A stretch of 64,000 nt of DNA from Amycolatopsis sp. 2-15. GTDB lineage: Bacteria > Actinomycetota > Actinomycetes > Mycobacteriales > Pseudonocardiaceae. The notes below the pieces were generated by a model that did not search any database, was not told the DNA's origin, and worked only from the letters and a program-made list of their open reading frames with translations. This document shows positions 42,249 through 51,257 of the stretch, one piece after another. Where the stretch lies: positions 4,808,501 through 4,872,500 of the forward strand of contig NZ_CP127294.1 in the NCBI RefSeq assembly GCF_030285625.1, written 5' to 3'. The position numbers were made by a program, and so were the translations under genes. Numbering within the stretch: the stretch's first letter is position 1; each line of letters begins with the position of its first letter.

Positions 42249-42551
42249 CCCTTGTCTGGTGAAGTGGTGATCGAGGTTGTGGCGGCCGGCGTCGGCAACT
42301 GGGATGACATTGTCCGTTCGGGGGCGTGGGACGTCGGGCTGACACCGCCGATGGTTCCTGGTGTGGAGGGCGGCGGCGTTCCCGGCGCCGGCTCTGACTG
42401 CGGAGCAGGTGCTTTCTGAATTGCTCGAAGTTGCGGAGAACGAGACGCTGCTCGTTCACGGCGCTGGCGGGACGACCGGGTGGTTGGGTGTGCAGCTCGC
42501 CGCCATGCGTGGAGCCCGGGTGATCGCCACTGCCGAACGGGAGGCGCCATG
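42249..42551 (+). pseudogene. Zinc-type alcohol dehydrogenase/quinone oxidoreductase remnant
   Basis: One frame gives SGEVVIEVVAAGVGNWDDIV and VGLTPPMVPGVEGGG, the N-terminal GroES-like part. After an internal deletion, a second frame gives ALTAEQVLSELLEVAENETL and LVHGAGGTTGWLGVQLAAMR, the Rossmann part, which then stops. It abuts the TetR gene start. The segment 42067-42248 shows nothing recognisable. Confidence 0.65.
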
Positions 42552-43118
42552 ACCGCAGAATCGCACACCCGGAAACGGGACGCCGCGGCCACGAAAGCGG
42601 CGCTGCTCGACGCCGCCCGAGAACTGTTCGCGGAGCGCGGTTTCGACCGCGCCACCGTGCGTGACATCGCGAGCCGCGCCGGCGCGAACCAAGCGCTGCT
42701 CTTCCGCTACTTCGGCAGCAAAGAAGCCGTCTTCGAGGCCGCGATGACCCACGGCGGCTTCGCCCAGCTCGACGCGATCCCACCCGAGCACCTGTTCGCC
42801 GAAACCCTGCGCGGCCTCCTCAAAGACACCTCCGAACGCCGCGACCGCTCCCTCGAGACCTACCTGCGCTCAACCGGCACCGGTGGCGCGGGCGCCGCCC
42901 TGCGCGACCAGCTCGGCGATGCCTACGGCCACGCGCTGGCCTCCCTTACCGACGAGCCCGATGCCGCGCTGCGCGCCGACCTCGCGTTGGCGTGGCTGCT
43001 GGGCATCGGCCTGGTCCGCGCGGTGACGCGGAAGGATCCACTGGCGAGCGCTTCGGTGGAGGACGTGGCTCGGTTGACGGGGCCGGCGATCCGGACGTTG
43101 CTGGAGCGCAGCGAATAG
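42549..43118 (+). CDS. TetR/AcrR family transcriptional regulator
   Basis: 189 residues. The N-terminal HTH reads LLDAARELFAERGFDRATVR, DIASRAGANQALLFRYFGSK. The C-terminal helical domain resembles the TetR_C group of regulators near oxidoreductases. ATG 42549 overlaps the end of the ADH relic, perhaps its former target. It is convergent with the dioxygenase gene (21 bp). Confidence 0.9.
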   Translation: MTAESHTRKRDAAATKAALLDAARELFAERGFDRATVRDIASRAGANQALLFRYFGSKEAVFEAAMTHGGFAQLDAIPPEHLFAETLRGLLKDTSERRDRSLETYLRSTGTGGAGAALRDQLGDAYGHALASLTDEPDAALRADLALAWLLGIGLVRAVTRKDPLASASVEDVARLTGPAIRTLLERSE

Positions 43119-43139
43119 CCGCGGTCGCGGTGAACGGCA

Positions 43140-44000
43140 TCAACCGCCTCCGATCTGCACCGAACGCGTCGAGTTGTTGCTGAACATTCGCTCTACCCGG
43201 GTGGTGACGGTCGCGCCGGGGTTGGCGGCGGCGCCGAGCGTGAGCAGAAGCGGGACGAAGTGGTCTGCGGTCGGGTGTGCGATGTCGGCGCTCGGTGCTT
43301 TGCCGCGGTAGTCGATGAGGGCGTCGACGTCGCCGCGGGCGAGGGCATCGGCGGCCCAGACATCGAAGGCGCGGGTGTGGCCGGCCAGTGCGGGGTTGCG
43401 TGCAGCCTCGAAGCTGTGGGTCATGAAACCGGAGCCGATCACGAGGATCCCCTCCTCGCGCAGCGGCCGCAGCCGCTGTCCGAGGTCGAACAACGCCTTC
43501 GGGTCGAGGCTGGGCATGCTGAGCTGGACGACCGGGACGTCCGCCGCCGGGTACATCGCCATGAGCGGGATGAACGCGCCGTGGTCGAGACCGCGCCGCG
43601 GGTGCTGGTGCACCTCGGTGGTGTCGGCCGCGGCTCCGGTGACGCGCCGGGCCAAAGCGGTGGCGTCGGGCGTTGCGTAGGGCAACGTGTAGTAGTGGCG
43701 GTCGAATCCGCCGAAGTCGTAGTACAGCGGTGTTCCCGCGGCCGGATTACTGATGGCGAGCGGCGCGCTGTCCCAGTGCGCAGACACGACGACAATGCCG
43801 CATGGCTTGGGAAAACTCCGGCCCCAGGCGTAGAGGTCGTTGAGCCACAACGGATGATCGAGTGTCGGCGGAGCGCCGTGGCTGATGAACAACGCCGGCA
43901 GTGGACCGTCGTCGCTGCGCCACGTGCGCTGCGCCCGGGCCTGCGGCAGCACGCGAGCCACAAGTTCGTGGTAGGCCTTGGCGGGTGGCGAACCGGTCAT
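43140..44000 (-). CDS. Class III extradiol dioxygenase (DODA type)
   Basis: 286 residues. Landmarks are LPALFISHGAPPTLDHPL with metal His, VVSAHWDSAPLAISNP with the next His, LDHGAFIPLMAMYPAADVPV, and LVIGSGFMTHSFEAARNP. The family includes DOPA 4,5-dioxygenase and related ring-cleavage enzymes using non-haem iron. ATG 44000 follows GAAGGGA. It ends near the TetR stop, which may control it. Confidence 0.9.
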   Translation of the reverse strand: MTGSPPAKAYHELVARVLPQARAQRTWRSDDGPLPALFISHGAPPTLDHPLWLNDLYAWGRSFPKPCGIVVVSAHWDSAPLAISNPAAGTPLYYDFGGFDRHYYTLPYATPDATALARRVTGAAADTTEVHQHPRRGLDHGAFIPLMAMYPAADVPVVQLSMPSLDPKALFDLGQRLRPLREEGILVIGSGFMTHSFEAARNPALAGHTRAFDVWAADALARGDVDALIDYRGKAPSADIAHPTADHFVPLLLTLGAAANPGATVTTRVERMFSNNSTRSVQIGGG

Positions 44001-44355
44001 GATCGATCCCTTCTCGCTGGGAGTGAACCGAAGGCGCGGTTCGTGGTGACGGAGAACGCATTGCGGCCAATTCGGGCAGAACCTGCGCTGCCGACCAGAC
44101 CAGGAGACGATATCACGGCCGCCATTGCGCGCAGTCAACTCAACTTTTTTCGCGATTAATCCGGAGGGAACTGTGGGCTCCAAGGAATTGTGTGTCCGTG
44201 GAACACGCGTTGCTACTCCAAAAGTGTTGTTACTCAGCGTGATTGAGGCGCCATCGGAGGGAAGGGGCTGCATGTCAAGTCAAGTTCCGAGCCGGGAAGC
44301 CGTGCGAATCCAGGCGTCGATGTTCGGTTTTACCCTGATGAATCTCCCGAAAGGC

Positions 44356-44386
44356 TTGACATGGGCACGTGATCGTTTGCTTTACT
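44356..44386 (+). promoter_or_regulatory. Promoter candidate for the terpenoid cluster
   Basis: A consensus TTGACA (44356) is followed by TTTACT (44381) with a 19-bp spacer, about 100 bp before the first cluster gene. The gap 44001-44483 otherwise shows no gene. Confidence 0.45.
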
Positions 44387-44483
44387 CGGTCCATCCGAAC
44401 CCCATTCTCAGGGCAAGCGGAACTGCGCTGCCGAATGACGCAGCCGGCTCTACTCCGTGCAAGGTCCGATCACTGGGAGTCCT

Positions 44484-45866
44484 ATGTCCTCCGTCGCTCA
44501 ACGCGCCGCAGTCGCGGACGTGACCTCATCGGGACGTGAAGTCCCCGAGGCGCCCGGCGCGTGGCCGCTGCTCGGTCACATCGTGCCGGTTCTTCGCCGG
44601 CCCCTGGAATTCCTGCCGTCGCTGGCCCGGCACGGTGACGTCGTGAAGGTGCGCTTCGGCCGGTTTCCGGTGTACGTGGTCACCGACCCCGACGCCACTC
44701 GTGACGTGCTCGTGCCCGGTGACCTCGCCTACAAACGCGGGCTGTGCTTCGAGAAGCTCGAACCGGGCCTGGGCAAGGGCATCGCGACTGCGTCCGGCGC
44801 GGAACACCACCGGCTGCGCCGGCTCTTGCAGCCCGTATTCAGCCGCGAGCGCATCATCGAATACGCGTCGATCATGCGGACCGCCGCCGAGGAGACCGCC
44901 CAGTCCTGGCACGACGGCGGGCACATCGAGGCCGACGAGGTCATGAACGACCTGGCCCTCACTGCGCTGACCCGCAGCCTGTTCAAGTTCACGGTCAACC
45001 CCGATACCGCCGACGCGATCAAACACGGCATGCGGCTGCTCACCCACAGCCTGCTCAAGCGCATCGTGCTGCCGGCGGCTTGGGAACGGGTGCCGACGCC
45101 GGGCAATCTTCGGTTCAACCGGGCCATGGCGAGGATGAACCGGGCCATCGAAGAGACCATCACCGTCTATCGCGAATCCGGAGAAGACCGGGGTGACGTT
45201 CTGTCCGCCCTGCTCTCCGTGAGCGATGACAACGGCAAGGGGCTCACCGACCAGGAGGTGCACGCCCAGGTCATGACGTTGGCGTTGACGGGGGTCGAGG
45301 CGCCCGGGGCGACTCTGGGTTGGGTGATGTACGAGATGGGCCGCAACCGGGAGGTGGCCGAGCGGGTCAACGCCGAGCTCGACACCGTTCTCGGCGGTCG
45401 GCCCCCGACCTACGACGACCTCGCGAACCTGCCCTACCTCGGCCGCGTCATCGACGAAGTGCTCCGGCTGCGCACGCCGATGCTCTTCTCCCGGCGCACG
45501 CTGAGGGAAGTCCGCGCCGGGAATTCGGTCATCCCCGCCGACGCGGAGCTCATCTACAGCCCGTTCCTGCTGCACCACGACGCACGCTGGTTCCCCGATC
45601 CGGCGCGCTTCGATCCCGACCGATGGCTGCCGGAGAACGCGAAGCGGATCCCGAAGGGCGCCTACATCCCGTTCGCCGCGGGAGCTTTCCAGTGCATCGG
45701 GAAGTTGTTCGCCACCACGGAACTGACCATGGTCACGGCCACGATCTGCGCGCGGTGGCGGATGCAGCTCGAGCCCGGCGCCGACGTCCGTGAGGTCGCC
45801 AGCGCCCTGATCCGACCGAGCCAGCTGCCGATGACGGTCCACCGACGCGAAGTTTCGGCGGCGTAG
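44484..45866 (+). CDS. Cytochrome P450, terpenoid cluster (first)
   Basis: 460 residues. The haem loop is IPFAAGAFQCIGKLFAT with Cys404 (Gln precedes it instead of the usual Arg/His). The ExxR motif is EVLR in VIDEVLRLRTPMLF. The I-helix reads ALTGVEAPGATLGW: the acid Glu272 is present, but the usual Thr is Ala273. ATG 44484 follows GGGAG. Its TAG overlaps the cyclase GTG, so both are translated together. It probably oxidises the cyclase product; an additional electron-transfer partner is not encoded nearby. Confidence 0.92.
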   Translation: MSSVAQRAAVADVTSSGREVPEAPGAWPLLGHIVPVLRRPLEFLPSLARHGDVVKVRFGRFPVYVVTDPDATRDVLVPGDLAYKRGLCFEKLEPGLGKGIATASGAEHHRLRRLLQPVFSRERIIEYASIMRTAAEETAQSWHDGGHIEADEVMNDLALTALTRSLFKFTVNPDTADAIKHGMRLLTHSLLKRIVLPAAWERVPTPGNLRFNRAMARMNRAIEETITVYRESGEDRGDVLSALLSVSDDNGKGLTDQEVHAQVMTLALTGVEAPGATLGWVMYEMGRNREVAERVNAELDTVLGGRPPTYDDLANLPYLGRVIDEVLRLRTPMLFSRRTLREVRAGNSVIPADAELIYSPFLLHHDARWFPDPARFDPDRWLPENAKRIPKGAYIPFAAGAFQCIGKLFATTELTMVTATICARWRMQLEPGADVREVASALIRPSQLPMTVHRREVSAA

Positions 45867-46879
45867 TGGACACCTACCAGATGCCCGACGTGTGCCTGCC
45901 GTTCGTCACCGCAACCCATCCGCAGGCCCACCGCGTGCAGAAGCTGACCGAGCAGTGGTGCCAGGAGTTCGGCCTGCTGCGCTCACCTGACGTCGTGACC
46001 AAGTTCAGTGCTCTGGGCTACGGCCGCATCATGGCCACGCTTTGCCCGTACGTCCCGCTCCACACGATGTCCCTGATCACCGACTGGAACAGCTTCTTTT
46101 TCATCGCCGACGACCAGCAGAACAACGCGATCACGACCAACCGGGTGGGGCGGTACGAGGATCTGGTCGATGCCGTGCGGCACGTCATCGCCGATGACAC
46201 CCACCCGACGCCGGCCGACGATCACCCGATCGTCGCGGCTCTACGCGACCTACTGTGCCGAACGCTACCCGGCCGTCCTCCGTACTGGCTGGCGCGGTTC
46301 CGGGCGAACCTGGATCTCTGGCTCACCGGGCACCTGGCCGAGAACTCCTACCGGTTGTCCGGCACCGTCCCGCGGGTATCGGAGTACATCTCGGTGCGGC
46401 GCAACGCATCCACCGTCCTGCCCACGCTCGACCTCGTGGAAATGGCCGAACGCGCTGTGATCTCCGACGAGCTCTACCGGACACCGCAGTACCGGACGCT
46501 GGTACTCGGGACGGCGGACATCATGTGCTGGATCAACGACATCCACTCGTTGCACATGGAACAGGACGACCCGATCAACTTCGTCACCGTCCTCGCCCAC
46601 CACGAGCACCTGGAGACCCAACGGGCCATGGACGCTGTAGCTGCGCGCATCGCTGCCCGCGTACAAGACCACCTGACCGCGGCGCGTGAGCTCCCCCTGG
46701 TCATGGACGGCCTCGAACCTTCAGCACAGAAGGCCATCATGTGGTGCGTGCGGGACCAGCAGTCCTGGGCCGCGGGCATGGAGACGTGGGACCGCACGGA
46801 CACCATCCGCTTCGCCGACTCCGAGGTGCCCACGCGCGGCACGACCGCCTCGTACGTCGAAGACCTCCTGGCCGACTGA
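45866..46879 (+). CDS. Class I terpene cyclase
   Basis: 337 residues, the size of bacterial sesquiterpene-type cyclases. The Asp-rich motif is FFFIADDQQNNAI (Asp82, Asp83; the last position is Asn, not Asp), and the NSE triad is WINDIHSLHMEQ (Asn224, Ser228, Glu232). A GTG start overlaps the P450 stop (TAGTG). The usual C-terminal RY pair appears as IRF (DRTDTIRFADS). It should ionise a prenyl diphosphate with Mg2+; the chain length and product cannot be read from sequence. No prenyltransferase gene is present. Confidence 0.93.
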   Translation: MDTYQMPDVCLPFVTATHPQAHRVQKLTEQWCQEFGLLRSPDVVTKFSALGYGRIMATLCPYVPLHTMSLITDWNSFFFIADDQQNNAITTNRVGRYEDLVDAVRHVIADDTHPTPADDHPIVAALRDLLCRTLPGRPPYWLARFRANLDLWLTGHLAENSYRLSGTVPRVSEYISVRRNASTVLPTLDLVEMAERAVISDELYRTPQYRTLVLGTADIMCWINDIHSLHMEQDDPINFVTVLAHHEHLETQRAMDAVAARIAARVQDHLTAARELPLVMDGLEPSAQKAIMWCVRDQQSWAAGMETWDRTDTIRFADSEVPTRGTTASYVEDLLAD

Positions 46880-46912
46880 ACACCCCACCTTCCGAACGCG
46901 GAGCGATCCGAT

Positions 46913-48247
46913 ATGACCACAGCCCTGAACCGCAAAGCCCCGACTGCTCCGGGCAAGCTGCCCGTGCTCGGTCACTCGCTCTCCCTGCTGCGGCCCGATC
47001 GCGTCGGCTACTTCACCGCGCTGCGCTCGATCGGCGACCTCGTGGAGATCAAGATCGGCGCGCGGCCGTACGTGTTGCTGAACTCGCCTGAGCTGGTTCG
47101 CGACGCGCTGCTCGAACAGGGGAGCAGCTTCGACCGCGGCCGCATCTTCGAAAAGGCGCGCCCGTACGTCGGCGACGGCCTGTTCACCTCCCAGGGCACC
47201 GAACATCTCCGGCAGCGGCGGTCAGTTCAACCCGCCTTCCACCACGCCCGCCTCGACAGCTATGCCGGGATGATGGCCGACATCGCCCGTCGGCACGTCT
47301 CGGCGTGGCAACCGGGCGACACGCTCAACGCTGACCATGAGATGCACGTCCTGGCAAGCGAGATCATCGGTCGGACGATGTTCCAGTCGCCGCTGGCCCG
47401 GGAGGTCATCCAGCTGTGCAGCGACGAACTGCCGACGCTGGTGCAAGGCCTCGGGGTGCGCACGGTGCTGCCCGACTTCTTCACGCAGCTGCCGCTTCCC
47501 GTCAACCGGCGTTACGACGCCGCGTGCGCGAAATTCCGTGACGCCGCCCGCCGGCTCGTGGACTCCTACCGCGAGAGCGGCGGCGGCGGGCGAGGTGACT
47601 TCGTGTCCATGCTGATGGAAGCCCGCGATGCCAAAACCGGTGTCGCACCGACGGACACCGAGATCCGGGACCAGATCATGACGTTGCTGATCTCGGCGAT
47701 TGAAACCCCGGCGACCACTCTGGCTTGGGCCCTCTACGAGCTGGCCAGTGCGCCCGAGGTGCGGGCGCAGCTCGAGGAAGAGGCTGACCGGGTGTTCCAC
47801 GGTGACGTCGATTTAGCCGAGCTCCGCGTCACGGAAGCGTTCGTGCTGGAGAACCTGCGCCTGCACCATCCACTGTGGATGCTCATGCGCCGAGCAGTGC
47901 GCCCCGTCACGGTCGGCGGTGTACACCTGGAGGCGGGCACCGAGGTGATCTACAGTCCTGCCGCCATGCACCGTGACCCGGCCATCTTCCCGGACCCGAT
48001 GCGGATCCGCCCGGAACGCTGGCTCGGTGACGGGCCGACTCCCGAGATGCAGCGCGCGTTCGTTCCTTTCGGGCTGGGCCGGCGGCAGTGCATGGGTGAC
48101 GCGTTCGCGATGATCCAGATGAAGATCAGCGTCGCCGCAGTCGCGGCGGGTAGCCGGCTGAGCCTGCCCGCTGGGTTCCGCCCCAAGACCGTGACGACGA
48201 GCGTCGTGCGCCTCGCCGAGCTCCCGATGATCGTGGGTGCCCGGTGA
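46913..48247 (+). CDS. Cytochrome P450, terpenoid cluster (second)
   Basis: 444 residues. The haem loop is VPFGLGRRQCMGDAF with Cys393; ExxR is ENLR in FVLENLRLHHPLWM; the I-helix SAIETPATTLAW keeps the acid-threonine pair Glu264-Thr265. A rare TTA Leu codon is at 47813-47815. ATG 46913 is 33 bp after the cyclase. The TGA overlaps the SDR start as GTGA. It probably adds a second oxidation to the terpenoid. Confidence 0.92.
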   Translation: MTTALNRKAPTAPGKLPVLGHSLSLLRPDRVGYFTALRSIGDLVEIKIGARPYVLLNSPELVRDALLEQGSSFDRGRIFEKARPYVGDGLFTSQGTEHLRQRRSVQPAFHHARLDSYAGMMADIARRHVSAWQPGDTLNADHEMHVLASEIIGRTMFQSPLAREVIQLCSDELPTLVQGLGVRTVLPDFFTQLPLPVNRRYDAACAKFRDAARRLVDSYRESGGGGRGDFVSMLMEARDAKTGVAPTDTEIRDQIMTLLISAIETPATTLAWALYELASAPEVRAQLEEEADRVFHGDVDLAELRVTEAFVLENLRLHHPLWMLMRRAVRPVTVGGVHLEAGTEVIYSPAAMHRDPAIFPDPMRIRPERWLGDGPTPEMQRAFVPFGLGRRQCMGDAFAMIQMKISVAAVAAGSRLSLPAGFRPKTVTTSVVRLAELPMIVGAR

Positions 48248-49008
48248 CGGGATTGCTCACGGGGAAGACGGTGCTCGTGACCGGTGCCGGCTCGGGCATC
48301 GGCCGCAGCGCTGCTGAGGTGCTGGCCGGGCACGGCGCCGACCTGGTGCTGGCCGACATCAACGGTGACACCTGTCACGAGACCGCGGAATCCGTCACCG
48401 CCAAGGGCGGCAATGCAGTGCCAGTGGTAGCCGACGTGTCCCGAGAAGACGATGCCGACGCGATGGTCGAGGCCGCGATCCGCGCGTACGGCCGGCTCGA
48501 CGGGGCGTTCAACAACGCGGGCGTCGACGGCGCGTTCGAGTCGGTCGCCGAGTCCACGGTGGAGAACTGGGACCGCGTCACGGACGTCAACCTCAAGGGC
48601 GTCTGGCTGTGCCTGCGGGCGGAGATCCGCCGGATGCTCGCCTCCGGAGGCGGGTCGATCGTGAACACCTCGTCGACCGGCGGCCTGGTCGGGATGGGTC
48701 TCGGCTTGTCCGCCTACGTGGCCGCCAAACACGGCGTGGTAGGCCTCACCAAGGCGGCCGCCCTGGAGTACGCGACGCAGGGGATCAGGGTCAACGCCGT
48801 GTGCCCGGGTACTGTCCGCACCGGGATGTACCACCAGGTGGTCGCGACCGGTGTCGTGACCGAAGAACAGATCGCGGCGATGCAACCGATCAACCGGCCG
48901 GGCGACCCGGCCGAGATCGCCGAAGCCGTCGCCTGGCTGCTGTCCGACCACGCGTCCTTCGTCACTGGCCAGGCCTGGGCGATCGACGGCGGACTCGTCG
49001 CCCAGTAG
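48244..49008 (+). CDS. Short-chain dehydrogenase/reductase, terpenoid cluster
   Basis: 254 residues, classical SDR. The cofactor motif is VLVTGAGSGIGRSAAEVL, the NNAG region is GAFNNAGVDGAF, and the catalytic Ser-Tyr-Lys is in SIVNTSSTGG and SAYVAAKHG. ADINGD after strand beta2 favours NAD. It overlaps P450 two by four bases and probably oxidises an alcohol made by a P450 to a ketone or aldehyde. Confidence 0.92.
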   Translation: MTGLLTGKTVLVTGAGSGIGRSAAEVLAGHGADLVLADINGDTCHETAESVTAKGGNAVPVVADVSREDDADAMVEAAIRAYGRLDGAFNNAGVDGAFESVAESTVENWDRVTDVNLKGVWLCLRAEIRRMLASGGGSIVNTSSTGGLVGMGLGLSAYVAAKHGVVGLTKAAALEYATQGIRVNAVCPGTVRTGMYHQVVATGVVTEEQIAAMQPINRPGDPAEIAEAVAWLLSDHASFVTGQAWAIDGGLVAQ

Positions 49009-49109
49009 TTCCCCTTTCGACTGCCCGCCTTTCGACGCCGGGACAGAACCGTGATGGCCTTGCCGGTTGCGGCGGGATCGGCGCCGATCGACTTCAGGAG
49101 AACACAACC

Positions 49110-50351
49110 ATGACCCCACTGCGGGTAGCGGTGGTGGGCGGCGGGATCGGCGGACTCACCGCCGCCCTCGCGCTGCTGCGCCGCGGCCTCGACGTCCGCC
49201 TCTACGAACAGGCCCCGGCCTTCACCGAAGTCGGCGCGGGCGTCGGCCTCACTCCGAACGGCCACCGCCTGCTCAACCGCCTCGGCCTGCGGCTGGGCCA
49301 CTGCGGCACCCCCTTGGTCGACGGCCTCTTCTGCCAAGCCGACGGCACGGCCGTCACGAAACTGACCATTGGTGAAGACTCCGCCAACCCGACCATCGGC
49401 CTGCACCGCGCCGACCTCATCGCGGCGCTCTCGGCAGAGCTACCCGGCGACGTGGTGCACACCGGCTACCGCTGCGTCGGCGTCACCCAGCACGACCACC
49501 ACATCACCGCCCACTTCGCGCACGGCCCCAGCGTCGCCGCCGACGCGATCATCGGCGCCGACGGCATCCACTCGTCCCTCCAGCGATTCGTCACCACCCC
49601 GGCGCCCCCGGTCTTCTCCGGCAGCGTCGCCTACCGCGGTGTCATCCCCAGCGAACGGGTACCGCAGTGGCCCTGCAACGCCGCCCGCAACTGGCTGGGC
49701 GCCGGCAAGCACTTCCTGGTCTATCCGATCCGCGCCGGCCACCTGCTGAACTACGTCGCCTTCGTCCCGGCCGGTGACCACTCCGGGGATTCCTCATGTG
49801 TCCCGGGTGTTCGTTCACGCGAGTCCTGGTCCGCCCCGGGTGACCCGTCCACCCTCCGCACCGAATTCGCCGGCTGGGATCCTTTGGTCTCGGCCGTACT
49901 CGCTCAGGTCGACACCACGTTCCGCTGGGGCCTCTACGACCGCACCCCCTTGCCGCGCTGGACTTCCGGCCACCTCACCCTCCTCGGCGACGCCGCCCAC
50001 CCCATGCTGCCCCACCTGGGCCAAGGGGCCAACCAGTCCATCGAGGACGCCTACGCCCTCGCCCTCCTCCTGGCCGAGGCGGCCCCAGCCGACGTGCCCG
50101 CTGCACTCGCCCTCTACGAGTCGTTACGCCGTCCTCGCACCATGCGCATCCAACGCCACTCCCGCACGGCCGGCACCCTCTACAACGCCACCGGCCCCCT
50201 CCCGACGCGCAACACCCAACTACGCACCCACTCCGGCACGCTCTCCTGGCTCCACGACTACGACGCCGAAGCCGAAGCACTTGCGGCCTTGGAAGGCCGC
50301 CTCGAGCGTGACCGGCCCGGCGAAGCGGAGCCGATCGAGCTCACCCACTAA
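49110..50351 (+). CDS. FAD-dependent monooxygenase, terpenoid cluster
   Basis: 413 residues of the salicylate-hydroxylase group. The motifs are VAVVGGGIGGLTAALALL, DAIIGADGIHSSLQ (DG) and LTLLGDAAHPMLPHLGQGAN (GD). A 12-residue insertion (HSGDSSCVPGVRSRES) precedes the usual WSAPGDP. A rare TTA codon is at 50124-50126. AGGAG precedes ATG 49110. It is separated from the SDR by 101 bp, and is the last cluster gene. It may perform a late hydroxylation or Baeyer-Villiger-like step. Confidence 0.9.
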   Translation: MTPLRVAVVGGGIGGLTAALALLRRGLDVRLYEQAPAFTEVGAGVGLTPNGHRLLNRLGLRLGHCGTPLVDGLFCQADGTAVTKLTIGEDSANPTIGLHRADLIAALSAELPGDVVHTGYRCVGVTQHDHHITAHFAHGPSVAADAIIGADGIHSSLQRFVTTPAPPVFSGSVAYRGVIPSERVPQWPCNAARNWLGAGKHFLVYPIRAGHLLNYVAFVPAGDHSGDSSCVPGVRSRESWSAPGDPSTLRTEFAGWDPLVSAVLAQVDTTFRWGLYDRTPLPRWTSGHLTLLGDAAHPMLPHLGQGANQSIEDAYALALLLAEAAPADVPAALALYESLRRPRTMRIQRHSRTAGTLYNATGPLPTRNTQLRTHSGTLSWLHDYDAEAEALAALEGRLERDRPGEAEPIELTH

Positions 50352-50483
50352 CGTCGTCGAACTCGGCTTCAACCTGCTCAATGTCCCGGCGGTGCTTGGA
50401 AGGGGGCCAAGATTGCCCATCGTCTACCGCTCCACGGTCGTCCTGCCTGCCGTGATCACCTGGACCACAGCATTGTCCAACCT

Positions 50484-51257
50484 CTAGGGGCGGCGGGCGC
50501 GTACGGCCACTAGGCCGAGCGAGGCGAACCACCGCCCGGGCTGCGTCAGCTTGTCCTTCCAGCGCTCGATCGTCTTCGCGTCCAGGATATGTCCGCCCGC
50601 GCGCTCGTTCAGCTGGTCGAACGTGAGCGCCAGCCATTCCGTCCCGAGTGAACCGCCCTCGGCGTACGGGAGTTCGCACTCGACGCCGACGTCGGTCAGC
50701 CCGCGCGAAACCACCAGCCGCGGCAGTTTCCGGCCGAAGTCGACGTCGGCGACGGTCGCGAGGACGTCGCACCAGGCGCGCATCGCGAGGGCGTGGTCGG
50801 TGTCCTCGTCGATCGCGCCGATGGAGAACGTGTCGCCCTCCTCCAGCAGGAGCCAGCCACCCGGGCGCAGCGCCGCGACGAGCCGGTCGAGCACGACCTC
50901 ACGCTCGGTCAGGTGGTTGAGCAGCAGCCGCGCGTGCACGAGGTCGAACGCCGCCTCGGGCAGCGGGTCGGACCGCACATCGGCCTGGCGCACCTGCACG
51001 TTCGCCGGCAGGTCTCGCAGAGCGCTGACGTCGAGGTCCACCGCGCTCACGGAGCCCTGCGGGCCCACTTGGTCCCCGAGCCACCGCGCGATCGACCCGG
51101 CGCCCGCGCCGACCTCCAGGCACTTATAGCCCGGCGAGAGCCCGAGCGCACTCAAGCGCCGGCGCGTCGTCGGGTCGTAGGTCTGTTCGAGGCCCGCGAG
51201 CCTGCGCTGGGCACGCTCCCACGCGTTGGTCAGTGCGTAGCCGGGAGAAGTGATCAT
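50484..51257 (-). CDS. SAM-dependent methyltransferase
   Basis: 257 residues. Motif I is CLEVGAGAGSIARWLGD, motif post-I is VSAVDLDVSAL, and the later strand is FDLVHARLLLNHLTERE followed by RPGGWLLLEEGDTF. The class I fold binds S-adenosyl-methionine; the substrate is unknown. It lies opposite the terpenoid cluster end with 132 bp between stops, so a role in that cluster is not supported by strand or operon. Confidence 0.88.
   Translation of the reverse strand: MITSPGYALTNAWERAQRRLAGLEQTYDPTTRRRLSALGLSPGYKCLEVGAGAGSIARWLGDQVGPQGSVSAVDLDVSALRDLPANVQVRQADVRSDPLPEAAFDLVHARLLLNHLTEREVVLDRLVAALRPGGWLLLEEGDTFSIGAIDEDTDHALAMRAWCDVLATVADVDFGRKLPRLVVSRGLTDVGVECELPYAEGGSLGTEWLALTFDQLNERAGGHILDAKTIERWKDKLTQPGRWFASLGLVAVRARRP

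Noticed and set aside
44125..44523. Plus-strand ORF before the terpenoid cluster
   Set aside because: It overlaps the start of the first P450 in another frame, has no ribosome binding site and no recognisable family.
50484..51257. Methyltransferase as a member of the terpenoid cluster
   Set aside because: It is on the opposite strand, convergent, and shows no shared regulatory site; membership remains unsupported.
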